Positions 25,424 to 33,543 of a stretch of 64,000 nucleotides of DNA are shown one piece after another. The notes beneath the pieces were generated by a model that saw only the letters and a program-made list of their open reading frames with translations, was not told the origin of the DNA and did no database searches. The stretch is from Myxococcota bacterium (GTDB lineage Bacteria; Myxococcota_A; UBA9160; SMWR01), in the NCBI GenBank assembly GCA_039030075.1, contig JBCCEW010000020.1, positions 42,796 through 106,795 on the forward strand, read 5' to 3'. The translations under genes and the position numbers were made by a program. The stretch's first letter is position 1; each line of letters opens with the position of its first letter.

Positions 25424-26542
25424 TCAAGGCGTTTCCGGCGCCTCGGTCGTCGCCTCGGCGGCCCCGCCAATGCCCAACCAGGCGAGGTCCCAGGTGGGTC
25501 GCAACTCGATCGGCGTGGACATCGCGACGGCGGTCGCGAGGCCAGCCACTGCCGCGGCCGCCGCGATCCAGCGTCGCAGCCCGGCGCGCGGTTCGGGGGC
25601 GGTCGTCTCCGCCCGTCGAGTCCGGCCGCGGCCGGGGAGCAGCTTCGCGTCGGCGATCCACGCCGCGATCTCGGCGCGGGCCGCCGCGGGAGGGGTAGGG
25701 CCGAGAATCTGTTCGAGGGCCCGGACCGCGTCTGCCGTCGCGGCGGGCCGGCGCTTCGCCTTCGGCTGGAGACAGCGCGCGACGAACCGCGTGAGGGCGC
25801 GGGGAGTGCCGCGACGCGCGCGTCGCAGCGGGACGAAGTGCCCGCCCTCGATCCGCTGCAGCAGGGACCGTTCGTCGGCCGTCTCTTCGTCGTTGGGGTC
25901 GCGCGGGTCGAAGGGGACGCGTCCCGCGAGCGACTCGTAGAGCAGCACGCCCAGCGCGAAGAGGTCCGAGCGCGCGTCGACCTTCTCGCCGCGCAGCTGT
26001 TCCGGGGACATGTAGGCGGGCGTACCGAGCGATACGCCGCTCCGCGTGAGGGAGCGCGCGCGGGCATCGTGGGCGATCCCGAAGTCGGTGATCTTCACCT
26101 CGCCCCCGCGACCGAGGAGCACGTTGTCGGGCTTCAGATCCCGGTGCACCAGGGCGCGGCTGTGGAGCTCCTCGAGACCGCGCGTCACTTCGAGGGCAAT
26201 GAGCGCGGCGATGCGCGGCGGCAAGCCGCCGCCCTTGGCGACGGCGCTCGCCAGGTCGAGGCCGTCGACGAACTCGCACACGATGTAGGGCTCGCCGCGC
26301 CAGGCGAAACAGTCGTAGACGCAGACCACGTTGGGGTGGTGGATCGCCGCCGCCGAGCGCGCCTCGCGGAAGAAGCGCGCCTCGGCCTCCTCGTTCTGCG
26401 CAAGCTCCCGGCGCATGCGCTTGAGCACGACCGGTCGGTCGAGGGAAGGCTGGCGGGCGACGTACACCACGCCCATCCCGCCTTCGGCGAGTTCTCGCTC
26501 GACCTCGTAGTTGCCGATCTTGCGCGGCTTCGGCGCGGTCAT
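25424..26542 (-). CDS. Ser/Thr protein kinase, eukaryotic type (Pkn-like)
   Basis: 372 residues. A complete Hanks-type kinase domain occupies about 11-275: Gly loop AEGGMGVVY, Lys41 in VVLKRM, catalytic HRDLKPDN with Asp135, DFG at 153-155, and GTPAYMSPEQ activation segment. A basic linker follows, and one hydrophobic segment near 325-345 gives a membrane anchor. The extracytoplasmic tail is short, so no sensor domain is present. It starts 8 bp after the FHA gene, so the FHA protein is likely a partner or phospho-reader in the same signalling unit, as in Myxococcota and actinobacteria. Confidence 0.92.
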   Translation of the reverse strand: MTAPKPRKIGNYEVERELAEGGMGVVYVARQPSLDRPVVLKRMRRELAQNEEAEARFFREARSAAAIHHPNVVCVYDCFAWRGEPYIVCEFVDGLDLASAVAKGGGLPPRIAALIALEVTRGLEELHSRALVHRDLKPDNVLLGRGGEVKITDFGIAHDARARSLTRSGVSLGTPAYMSPEQLRGEKVDARSDLFALGVLLYESLAGRVPFDPRDPNDEETADERSLLQRIEGGHFVPLRRARRGTPRALTRFVARCLQPKAKRRPAATADAVRALEQILGPTPPAAARAEIAAWIADAKLLPGRGRTRRAETTAPEPRAGLRRWIAAAAAVAGLATAVAMSTPIELRPTWDLAWLGIGGAAEATTEAPETP

Positions 26543-26550
26543 CCCCGCGC

Positions 26551-26934
26551 TCAGGCGTCGACCACCCAGGTCCGGGGTGGCTTCTCGCGCTTCTCGAGCA
26601 CGAGCTCGAACACGTGGGCGCCGAGCTCGACCCGGTCGCCGTGGGCGAGGGCGCGGGTAGCAACGGTCTCACCGTTCACGCGCACGCCGTTGGTGCTCTC
26701 GAGGTCGGTCACCGAGAACACACCCCCGATCTGCTCGAAGGCCGCGTGCTGTGCCGACATGCGGTCGTCGGTGAAGGCGAGGTCGACATCCGGGCCGCGA
26801 CCCACGACCACGCGTTCCGCGTCGAGGGGGTACTCGCTTCCCTCGGCCCCGCCCGCGATCTGGACGAGCGTCGCGGACCAGCCGCTCTGCTTCCCGCCTG
26901 CACTGGGGCTGCGCACCGTCTTGCCATCACGCAT
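26551..26934 (-). CDS. FHA domain protein
   Basis: 127 residues. The forkhead-associated domain spans roughly 30-115 with the conserved phosphothreonine-binding residues: VVVGRGPDVDLAF, DDRMSAQHAAF and LESTNGVRVNGE. The N-terminal 20 residues hold Thr/Ser (KTVRSPSAGG) that could be kinase targets. The AAGGAG site before the ATG at 26934 fixes the start. First gene of a two-gene operon with the kinase. Confidence 0.9.
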   Translation of the reverse strand: MRDGKTVRSPSAGGKQSGWSATLVQIAGGAEGSEYPLDAERVVVGRGPDVDLAFTDDRMSAQHAAFEQIGGVFSVTDLESTNGVRVNGETVATRALAHGDRVELGAHVFELVLEKREKPPRTWVVDA

Positions 26935-27061
26935 GAGAGACTCCTTCGCGGCGCGCGGGGGATGCGCGCGCTCGATGTCGTCTCGGCTGGCTCGGGTGTG
27001 ACGCCCTGTGACACAAATCACCGCAACTCGTGTGCAGCAAGGCGGCAGGCGGGGGGCGCTC

Positions 27062-27724
27062 TCAGTCGGCTCGCGCGCGGGAACGCTCCCGTTCTTCGAG
27101 GAGTCGGAGCGTTTCGTCCGAGACCTCGGCACCGAGCACCCCCGAGACCAGATCGACCAGGTCGCTGACGAAAAGACGATGATCGCCGCGCCGGCGCGCG
27201 GCGGCCCGCCGGCCCAGTTCGGAGAAGCACAGGTGCATCGCCGAGAAGCGCCGGTGCAGGGGCAGGGTGGTGCCCGCACTGTGGCGCTTCGCCAGCTCGT
27301 GCCAGCGGTCGAGCTCGGTCCCGTCGAAGGGGCCGCGCCGGCGCAGGTTCGCCGGGTCGCCGATCAGCTCGGCGACGATCCGCAGGTAGTCGCGTCCCGG
27401 GGCGTCCTCGAGCAGCGCCGCTGCGGGTCGCACCAGCGCTCCCGCGAGCGCCCGGACCGACGGCGCGGGGTCGGCCTCGAGGGCGTCGAGGAGCGCGCCC
27501 CGTCCCGCGCCCACGCGTTCGTGGAAGGGCGTGAGCACGGCGAAGAGCAGGGCGTCGCGATCTCCGAAGTGGTACTGCACCGCATTGTTGTTGCGCTGCT
27601 CGGCCGCGCGGCCCACCTCGCGCATCGATACGCCGTCGATCCCGCGCTCGGCGAACAGCACCCGCGCCGTGTCGATCAGCGCCTGTCGGCCGCCCGAGGC
27701 GGCTTCTCGCTTGGCGGTCCCCAT
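27062..27724 (-). CDS. TetR family transcriptional regulator (acyl-CoA dehydrogenase-linked)
   Basis: 220 residues. The HTH is at about 14-65: ALIDTARVLFAERGIDGVSMREVGRAAEQRNNNAVQYHFGDRDALL. The NNNAVQYHFG sequence at the recognition helix marks a TetR subgroup often next to fatty-acid or terpene catabolic genes. It begins 33 bp after the acyl-CoA dehydrogenase stop on the same strand, so it is probably the distal gene of that operon. A candidate operator overlaps the operon promoter at 29131-29145. Confidence 0.85.
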   Translation of the reverse strand: MGTAKREAASGGRQALIDTARVLFAERGIDGVSMREVGRAAEQRNNNAVQYHFGDRDALLFAVLTPFHERVGAGRGALLDALEADPAPSVRALAGALVRPAAALLEDAPGRDYLRIVAELIGDPANLRRRGPFDGTELDRWHELAKRHSAGTTLPLHRRFSAMHLCFSELGRRAAARRRGDHRLFVSDLVDLVSGVLGAEVSDETLRLLEERERSRARAD

Positions 27725-27757
27725 CGCGCCACTCGCTCCGCGAAGCCCGGCGCGTTC

Positions 27758-29044
27758 CTAGCGGCGGCCCCGCTTCTCGCGGTAGGCCTTCCAGCGTTCG
27801 GCGGCCTCGGCGAGCTCGGTGTTGACGTCGAAGATCGGCTGCATCTTCTTCCAGGCTTCGTCCCGCTTGTAGGGCAGGAACTCGCGCGGGAAGTTGCCTT
27901 CGTGGGCCTCGTATTCGCGGAGCAAGCGGCGTGCGACCGTCGCCTTGTGGACCTCGTCAGCACCGTCCGCGAGCCCCATGGTCGGCGCTGCCGCGTACAT
28001 GTCCTGCAGCGGCGTGAGGTCGGTCGTGCCGAGCGAGCCGTGGATCTGCAGCGCATCGAAGGAGATCTCCCGCAGCACCCGGGACATGGTGAACTTCACG
28101 GTCGCGATCTCGGTGCGCGACTCCTGCCCCGAGGTACGGTCCATCTTCCAGGCGGTCTCGAGCACCAGCAGGCGCAGCATCTTCAGCTTGGCGTAGGACT
28201 CGGCGATCTTCTCCTGCACCATCTGGTGCTCGGCGATGATGGCGCCGTGCGACTCCCGCGAGAGCGCGCGCTCGCACATCATGTCGAAGGCCAGCTTGCA
28301 CTGGGCAATCGTGCGCATCGCGTGGTGGATGCGACCGCCGCCGAGGCGGCGCTGAGCCAACACGTGGGCGCCGTTCTCGGGCCCGAGCAGATGGTCGAGG
28401 GGCACCCGCACGTCGCGGTAGAAGATGTGATTGTGGTTGCGCGGCTCGGGCATGATTTCGACGCCCGGCGACTCGCGCGGCACCACGAACATGCCGTTCG
28501 TGCACATCACGAAGAGGATGTCCGCGACGCGCCCGGCGGAGGTGAACCACTTCTCGCCGTTGATGACCCACTCGTCTCCGTCGCGGACGGCGGTCGTCTC
28601 GAAGAGCTTCGGGTCCGAGCCGCCCTGGGGCTCGGTCATCGAGTAGGCCGAGAACATCTCCTGGTTGAGCAGCGGCTCGAGCCAGCGCTTCTTCTGCTCC
28701 TCGGTGCCGTGGGCGGCAAGCATCTCCATGTTGCCCGTATCGGGAGCGGCGGCGCCAAAGAGCTGGGGCGCGGCCGGGTAGCGGCCGAGGATCTCGTTCA
28801 CGAGGGCGAGCTTCAGCTGCCCGAAGCCGGGGCCGCCCAGCTCCTTGTCGAGGAACAGCGCCCACAGGCCCTGGTCCTTCACCTCCTGCTGGAGTTCGCG
28901 GACGTAGGCCTTCACGGCGGGGTCGGGCAGGCGGACGGCGTGCGGGAAGATGTGTCCGAGGGGTTCGACCCGCTCATCGCAGAACTGCTGGATCCAGTCG
29001 AGCTTCGCCTGGAATTCGGGCTCGGTCGAGAAGTCCCATGCCAT
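27758..29044 (-). CDS. Acyl-CoA dehydrogenase family protein
   Basis: 428-residue FAD-dependent acyl-CoA dehydrogenase. Visible blocks: SAYSMTEPQGGSDPKLFET (flavin/substrate motif), INGEKWFTSAGRVADILFVM, the mid-domain PRNHNHIFYRDVRVPLDHLLG, RIHHAMRTIAQC, and ALQIHGSLGTTDLTPLQDMYAAAPTMGLADGADEVHKATVARR. The C-terminal pattern GxxxxDGxDEVH is that of the long-chain/ACAD10-11-like group. The ATG at 29044 has an AAGGA site. The next gene on the same strand is a TetR. Divergent from the PhyH dioxygenase. Confidence 0.9.
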   Translation of the reverse strand: MAWDFSTEPEFQAKLDWIQQFCDERVEPLGHIFPHAVRLPDPAVKAYVRELQQEVKDQGLWALFLDKELGGPGFGQLKLALVNEILGRYPAAPQLFGAAAPDTGNMEMLAAHGTEEQKKRWLEPLLNQEMFSAYSMTEPQGGSDPKLFETTAVRDGDEWVINGEKWFTSAGRVADILFVMCTNGMFVVPRESPGVEIMPEPRNHNHIFYRDVRVPLDHLLGPENGAHVLAQRRLGGGRIHHAMRTIAQCKLAFDMMCERALSRESHGAIIAEHQMVQEKIAESYAKLKMLRLLVLETAWKMDRTSGQESRTEIATVKFTMSRVLREISFDALQIHGSLGTTDLTPLQDMYAAAPTMGLADGADEVHKATVARRLLREYEAHEGNFPREFLPYKRDEAWKKMQPIFDVNTELAEAAERWKAYREKRGRR

Positions 29045-29113
29045 CGGGGCGTCCTTTCGTGGCGCGGTCCGGAGCCGCGCGGAAGCGTTCGAATCGTGAT
29101 TGCTGAAGGCGAG

Positions 29114-29145
29114 CATATCAAAAAATAAGACGATTGCCTCAATCG
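29114..29145 (-). promoter_or_regulatory. Promoter with overlapping palindrome for the acyl-CoA dehydrogenase operon
   Basis: Minus strand TTGAGG (29142-29137), 17-bp AT-rich spacer, GATATG (29119-29114). The palindrome CGATTG-CCT-CAATCG (29131-29145, perfect 6-bp arms) covers the -35 box, as expected for a repressor site; the TetR at 27062 is the natural candidate. Confidence 0.55.
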
Positions 29146-29178
29146 GGAGGAGGCTTGCGGTCGACGGAGGTTCGCTGT

Positions 29179-29199
29179 TTACTGAGTTGGACTCAGTAA
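29179..29199. promoter_or_regulatory. 21-bp perfect palindrome upstream of the PhyH gene, probable TetR operator
   Basis: Arms TTACTGAGT and ACTCAGTAA (9 bp, perfect) around TGG. It ends at the AAGGAG ribosome site of the PhyH gene at 29212. Likely bound by the TetR encoded by the next gene (30087) or by the one at 27062. Confidence 0.7.
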
Positions 29200-29211
29200 G
29201 GAGTTCGACCG

Positions 29212-30090
29212 ATGACCGACCCCCGGCCCCCGGGTCTCCCTGGCAAGGAAGCGGCGGCGTACTTCCAGACCGACCTCGCCCGCAAGTACCCGTTCACCCG
29301 GAGTGAAGCGGCGGCGCAGGTACCCGAGGCCGTCATCGCGGCAGACCTCGAGACCGTGCGCCGCGACGGGTACCTGGTGATTCCATCGCTGCTGAGCCAC
29401 GACGAGCTCGGCGCGATCCGAGACGGCGTCGCGCCCTTGCTCGGGCATGCGGGCCGCAACGACTTCGAGGGCGTCCAGACCCAGCGGGTGTACGCGGTGC
29501 TCGAGAAGACCCGGGCGCTCGATGGGCTCGTGGCGCACCCGCGCATCCTGGCGCTCCTCGATCGGATGTTCCTGCCGAACTACCTGCTCTCGCAGGCGCA
29601 GGTCATCAACATTCAGCCCGGCGAGCAGGCGCAAGCGCTCCACACCGACGATGCCTTCTACGCCGTGCCGCGCCCCCGGCCGCCGCTCGGGGCCGCGACG
29701 GTCTGGGCGATCGATCCGTTCACGGCCGACAACGGTGCGACCGTGATCGTCCCCCGGAGCCACACCTGGGGCGACCAGCGCACGCCGCGGGTCGCCGACG
29801 GGCCGACCCCGGCGACGATGCCCGCAGGCTCCGTGGTGTTCTACCCGGGGACGCTGTGGCACGGGGGCGGTGAGAACCGAACGCCGGCACCGCGTCTCGC
29901 GATCACCTGTCAGTACTGCGAGCCCTGGGTCCGGACCCAGGAGAACTATTCGCTCTCGGTGAGCCGCGAGACGGTGCGGGTGCTCTCCGAAGATCTGAAG
30001 CGCCTGCTCGGCTACAGCATCCATCCGCCTTTCATGGGCATGGTGAACGGCATGCATCCGAAGCGTCTGCTCGAGGACGACGCCTCCTGA
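29212..30090 (+). CDS. Phytanoyl-CoA dioxygenase (PhyH) family protein
   Basis: 292-residue Fe(II)/2-oxoglutarate oxygenase. The facial triad is visible: His144 and Asp146 in ALHTDDAFY and distal His217 in GTLWHGGGENR, with the 2-oxoglutarate-binding Arg in PRLAIT about ten residues on. Relatives hydroxylate hydrophobic or CoA-linked substrates. The ATG has a strong AAGGAG. The following TetR gene overlaps its stop, indicating a two-gene autoregulated operon. Confidence 0.88.
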   Translation: MTDPRPPGLPGKEAAAYFQTDLARKYPFTRSEAAAQVPEAVIAADLETVRRDGYLVIPSLLSHDELGAIRDGVAPLLGHAGRNDFEGVQTQRVYAVLEKTRALDGLVAHPRILALLDRMFLPNYLLSQAQVINIQPGEQAQALHTDDAFYAVPRPRPPLGAATVWAIDPFTADNGATVIVPRSHTWGDQRTPRVADGPTPATMPAGSVVFYPGTLWHGGGENRTPAPRLAITCQYCEPWVRTQENYSLSVSRETVRVLSEDLKRLLGYSIHPPFMGMVNGMHPKRLLEDDAS

Positions 30091-30710
30091 GCGCTCCCGC
30101 ACGTCGTACGCGTCGACCGGCGAAGGTTGCGCGCCGCACCCTGATCGACGCCGCGCGTGACGTGCTGCTCGAAGGGGAGGGCAGCCTCGAGGTCGCGGCG
30201 GTGGCGCGGCGCGCCGGCGTGTCCGAGAGCCTGGCCTACTACCACTTCCAGAACAAAGCCGGCCTGCTCGATGCGATGGTCGAAGACTTCTACGAGCGCC
30301 TCGACGAGTCGATCACCGCGGTGCCGTTCGCGGGAGCGACCTGGCGCGAGCGCGAGCAGAGCCGCGTGGAGGCGATCATCGCGTTCATGTACGAGGACCC
30401 GGCGGCGCGGTTCGTGGCGAACGTGGTGGCGTCGGACCCCTCGCTTCTCGAGCGACAACGCGATCGCGAGCAGCGCCTCGACGCGCTCGGGGCGCGCAAC
30501 ATCGCCCAGGCCCAACGCGACGGCGAGATCGATCCGGCACTGGACCCGCACCTGTTGGTCTCGATGATCCTGGGCGGGGTGCTCGCGGGGGTGAATCGCG
30601 CATTGTCGAGCGATCCGCCGAAGCCGCGCCGCCGTGTCGAGCGCGAAGTGTGGTCGTTCGTCTCACGGGCCGCGGGGCTCGCCTCGCGCGGGGATCTCTC
30701 GAAACCCTAG
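30087..30710 (+). CDS. TetR family transcriptional regulator, probable CTG start
   Basis: The frame encodes a complete TetR HTH: RRTLIDAARDVLLEGEGSLEVAAVARRAGVSESLAYYHFQNKAGLL. Helix 1 lies upstream of the first ATG/GTG-type codon in frame (GTG 30162), so translation must begin earlier. No ATG, GTG or TTG exists between the PhyH stop and helix 1. A CTG at 30087 overlaps the PhyH stop as CTGA, copying the usual ATGA coupling, and gives 207 residues with a basic N-terminus. The C-terminal domain is helical, with no recognised ligand site. It probably regulates the PhyH operon through the 29179-29199 palindrome. Confidence 0.75.
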   Translation: MSAPARRTRRPAKVARRTLIDAARDVLLEGEGSLEVAAVARRAGVSESLAYYHFQNKAGLLDAMVEDFYERLDESITAVPFAGATWREREQSRVEAIIAFMYEDPAARFVANVVASDPSLLERQRDREQRLDALGARNIAQAQRDGEIDPALDPHLLVSMILGGVLAGVNRALSSDPPKPRRRVEREVWSFVSRAAGLASRGDLSKP

Positions 30711-30898
30711 CGGCGTCTCGCTCCAGGCCAGGGGCGATCTTCGCCCGAACGGGCCCTCCGACTCCACCGGCGTCGGCGATGTCCGGTGCGCTCGCAGAGT
30801 CGCGTCGTCTGACTATCCTAGGGCCGCGGGTTACCGGGGGGTGTCGTTGCCTGCCCCGTGCCCGCGCTTTGGATTCGCGAACAGGGAGACGAAAGACG

Positions 30899-31534
30899 AT
30901 GGTTTCCGATCAGAAAGCGATGCGACGATCCGCGGGGTTGGGGGTGCTGCTGACGGCACTGTTGCTTGTCGCATGTGGGCAGGGAGGCTCGGACGGAGGC
31001 GGGAGCGCACCGGATCCCAGTCCCCCGCCGGCGACGACCCCGAGCGAGCCGCCGCCCGCGGCGATGGATCCGCCGGAGCCCGAGCCGGCACCCGAACCTG
31101 CGACGCCGCCCGCCCCGGAGGCGCCGAGCCCCGATGCCGCCGTGACCGACGACGGCACGACGGTGACGGTGGCGCTGACCGGGAACGACGCTCTCCAGTA
31201 CAACCTCGACGAGATCCGGGTTCCCGCCGGGCGCCGGATCCGGCTGACGCTCACCCATGTCGGCCAGGGGCCGAAAGAGAGCATGGGACACAACTTCGTG
31301 CTGCTCGCGCCGGGCACCGACATGACGACCTTCGGTCTCGCGGCCGCGACCGCCGCAGCGACGGGTTACATCCCCGAGGACCAGCGGGACAAAATCCTCG
31401 CAAACACCGATGTCGTTGGCGGCGGCGAGTCGACCACGATCGAGTTCGACGCGCCGGCTCCCGGAACCTACGACTACCTCTGCTCGTTCGTCGGTCACTT
31501 CAGCGTGATGAACGGGAAGCTGATCGTCGAGTAG
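30899..31534 (+). CDS. Azurin-like type 1 copper lipoprotein
   Basis: 211 residues. The lipoprotein signal ends LLLVA-Cys26. A Pro/Glu/Ala-rich linker (about 35-80) tethers the cupredoxin domain. Copper ligands match azurin: His131 in GHNFVLL, Cys195, His200 and Met204 in CSFVGHFSVMNG. It is expected to carry electrons at the outer or inner membrane surface. The ATG at 30899 is followed directly by the signal; the longer frame was rejected. No obvious electron partner lies nearby. It ends at a convergent hairpin shared with the anti-sigma-like gene. Confidence 0.9.
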   Translation: MVSDQKAMRRSAGLGVLLTALLLVACGQGGSDGGGSAPDPSPPPATTPSEPPPAAMDPPEPEPAPEPATPPAPEAPSPDAAVTDDGTTVTVALTGNDALQYNLDEIRVPAGRRIRLTLTHVGQGPKESMGHNFVLLAPGTDMTTFGLAAATAAATGYIPEDQRDKILANTDVVGGGESTTIEFDAPAPGTYDYLCSFVGHFSVMNGKLIVE

Positions 31535-31564
31535 CTCCGCGCGATCGGTGCTCGCAGGCTCGAA

Positions 31565-31592
31565 CCGGGCGGCGCCAGACGGCGTCGCCCGG
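31565..31592. terminator. Strong hairpin between azurin and anti-sigma-like genes
   Basis: 12-bp arms CCGGGCGGCGCC and GGCGTCGCCCGG with one G-T pair and a 4-nt loop AGAC, between convergent genes. Confidence 0.65.
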
Positions 31593-31604
31593 AGCTCGCT
31601 CCTG

Positions 31605-31898
31605 CTAGCGGGATCGAAGGAAGCGCAGGCGATCGCGCCACCGCACGTACCAGGGGCGCGGCGGATTCCGGACGAGTTCCAGCTGGACGTCATCCATCGT
31701 TTGGATGGCGAGTCCGTGATCCTGCGCGCGCATCACCTGCAGCTCGAGCCGACAGCTGTCGCAGCCCGCCACGTGTTCCTTGACGTCGAAACCGCTCGCC
31801 GAGGTGTCGAGGGCTCCGAACTCGAAGGACTCCAGCTCCTCGGGGGTCGGATGCCGGTCGCCGCAGTGCTCTTCGGTCTTCCGCATTCCAATCACCAT
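31605..31898 (-). CDS. Zinc-binding anti-sigma-like (ZAS/zf-HC2) small protein
   Basis: 97 residues. The motif DVKEHVAGCDSCRLELQ gives the HxxxCxxC signature of ZAS-domain anti-sigma factors; another Cys (12) and His (16) lie upstream. Unlike most such proteins it has no membrane helix, ending in a basic RWRDRLRFLRSR tail. No ECF sigma gene adjoins it. ATG at 31898 has AGGGA at a good distance; ATG at 31886 is an alternative. It may be a soluble redox-responsive anti-sigma factor, or a remnant of a longer locus. Confidence 0.7.
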   Translation of the reverse strand: MVIGMRKTEEHCGDRHPTPEELESFEFGALDTSASGFDVKEHVAGCDSCRLELQVMRAQDHGLAIQTMDDVQLELVRNPPRPWYVRWRDRLRFLRSR

Positions 31899-32280
31899 GC
31901 TCGTCCCTACCGACCTGGAACCGCGTACAAGCGCGAACTCCTCGAGGTTGGCGGGCGATTCATGTCTCCTCGGTGAGCCGGCCTCGGCGATGCGGCCCTA
32001 CACGTGCGCCGAATGAGGTCGACGATGGGTGCGACGCGCTTCGAGGCTGGCGGCGGCGAGGCGATTCGAAATCGGTCGTCCCAACGAGCATAGGCGCTCT
32101 GCCGGGCATCGCTCGTCAGCTGGGGGTTCCCAGGCCGTAGGGTCTCCCCGCGCCTGCAGGCCCTGCCTGGAGCTGGGCTCCGTTGCACCCGACGGGCGAG
32201 ATCCTATCCTGCGCCGTTCCGGCGGAGTTCCGCCGACGAGCGCCGTTTCGACGCGCCCGCCCTCCAGAAGAGACTCAGCC
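31899..32280. other. Gene-free interval of about 380 bp before the CoA-transferase
   Basis: Divergent spacer between the anti-sigma-like gene (-) and the CoA-transferase (+). Frames here have poor codon pattern. The only clear structure is the hairpin at 32220-32235. The expected partner sigma factor is not present. Confidence 0.4.
32220..32235. promoter_or_regulatory. Perfect 7-bp inverted repeat upstream of the CoA-transferase
   Basis: CGGCGGA-GT-TCCGCCG, 45 bp before the ATG. Either an operator or an mRNA hairpin; no other evidence. Confidence 0.35.
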
Positions 32281-33543
32281 ATGCGAACCCGAGCCGAACT
32301 CAACGAATTCATCGCAGGTCAGCGCCAGGCCCACTGTTTCGAAGGCCTGCCGCTGGAGGGAAAACGAGTCCTCGATATGTCGACGGTCGTCGCCGCGCCC
32401 TATGCCGCGTGCATGCTCGGAGACGCCGGCGCCGACATCATCAAGATCGAGAACCCGAAGATTCCGGATGCGTTGCGCGGCTGGAGCACACTCACGGAGC
32501 TCGGCATCGAGCCCTATCACTCGGTCGTGGGTCGAAACAAGTTTCCCGTCACGATCAACATGAAGGCCGACGAGGGCAAGGAGATCTTCACCGAGCTCAT
32601 CAAGCAGAGCGACGTGTTGATCGAGAACATGCGGGTCGGCGCGATGGACCGGCTCGGTTTCTCCCACGAGCGGATCCTCGAGATCAATCCGGGGATCATC
32701 ATCGGCAAGGTGTCGGGCTACGGGATGACCGGGCCGAAGAACCAGCAACCCGGCTTCGGCACCCTCGCCGAGGCGTACAGCGGCTTCTCCTACCTGAACG
32801 GAGACTCGGAGAAGGGCCCGCTCTCTCCGCCCCACGCCCTCGCCGACCTGACCACCGGCATCCACCTGGCCTACGCGATCTCTCTCGCGATGATGCGTCA
32901 GGAGCGCGGCGTGAGGGGCGGTCAGGTCATCGACATCTCCCTCTACGAGGCCCTCTTCGGCTACTTCGGCGGAGAGTTCGTCGGCTATAAGCTGACCGGC
33001 GAGAACCCGGAGCCGATCGGCAACGAACTCCGATCCGCCGCCCCGCGTAGCGTGTACCGGACGAAGGACGAGCGCTACATCGCGCTCTCCTGCTCGGCGC
33101 AGAAGCCGTGGGAGAACCTCGCGAAGGTCATGGGGCAACCCGAGCTGATCGAGGACGAACGTTTCAAGACGAACGTCGACCGGATCGGCAACCGCTACAT
33201 CCTGAACGACATCATTCAGGAGTGGCACTCGACCAAGACCGAGGCCGACGTTCTCGAGATCTGCTCGAAGGAAGGCATCACCGCCGGCCCGATCCTCACG
33301 ATGGCCGACATCGACGAGGACGAGCACTACGCGGAGCGCGGCAGCTTCTACTACGTGGAAGATCCGGCGACGGGGATCGACCTCAAGATGCCGAACGTTC
33401 CGTTCCGTCTACTCGGGAGTCAGGAGACGCGCATCCGGTTTCCCGGCCTTCCGCAAGCATCCGCGAACGACGTGGTCTACGCCGAGCTTCTCGGTTACGC
33501 GCAGGAGAAGGTCGACGCACTGCGCGAAGCGGGCGCGATCTAG
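32281..33543 (+). CDS. Class III (CaiB/BaiF) CoA-transferase
   Basis: 420 residues. The N-terminal region has RVLDMSTVVAAPYAACMLGDAGADIIKIENP, the usual CoA-transferase III start. The catalytic Asp is Asp189 in ALADLTTGIHLA, matching the DSGTGMH position of formyl-CoA transferase. GQVIDISLYEALF follows. The enzyme transfers CoA between carboxylic acids and is typical for activation of carnitine, bile-acid, terpenoid or aromatic acids. The ATG at 32281 begins directly before the domain. Its last codons overlap the converging ABC ATPase gene by four bases. Confidence 0.92.
   Translation: MRTRAELNEFIAGQRQAHCFEGLPLEGKRVLDMSTVVAAPYAACMLGDAGADIIKIENPKIPDALRGWSTLTELGIEPYHSVVGRNKFPVTINMKADEGKEIFTELIKQSDVLIENMRVGAMDRLGFSHERILEINPGIIIGKVSGYGMTGPKNQQPGFGTLAEAYSGFSYLNGDSEKGPLSPPHALADLTTGIHLAYAISLAMMRQERGVRGGQVIDISLYEALFGYFGGEFVGYKLTGENPEPIGNELRSAAPRSVYRTKDERYIALSCSAQKPWENLAKVMGQPELIEDERFKTNVDRIGNRYILNDIIQEWHSTKTEADVLEICSKEGITAGPILTMADIDEDEHYAERGSFYYVEDPATGIDLKMPNVPFRLLGSQETRIRFPGLPQASANDVVYAELLGYAQEKVDALREAGAI

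Noticed and set aside
31907..32312. Short minus-strand frames that could be a sigma factor before the anti-sigma-like gene
   Set aside because: Translations are basic and low-complexity, with no sigma region 2 or 4 motif.
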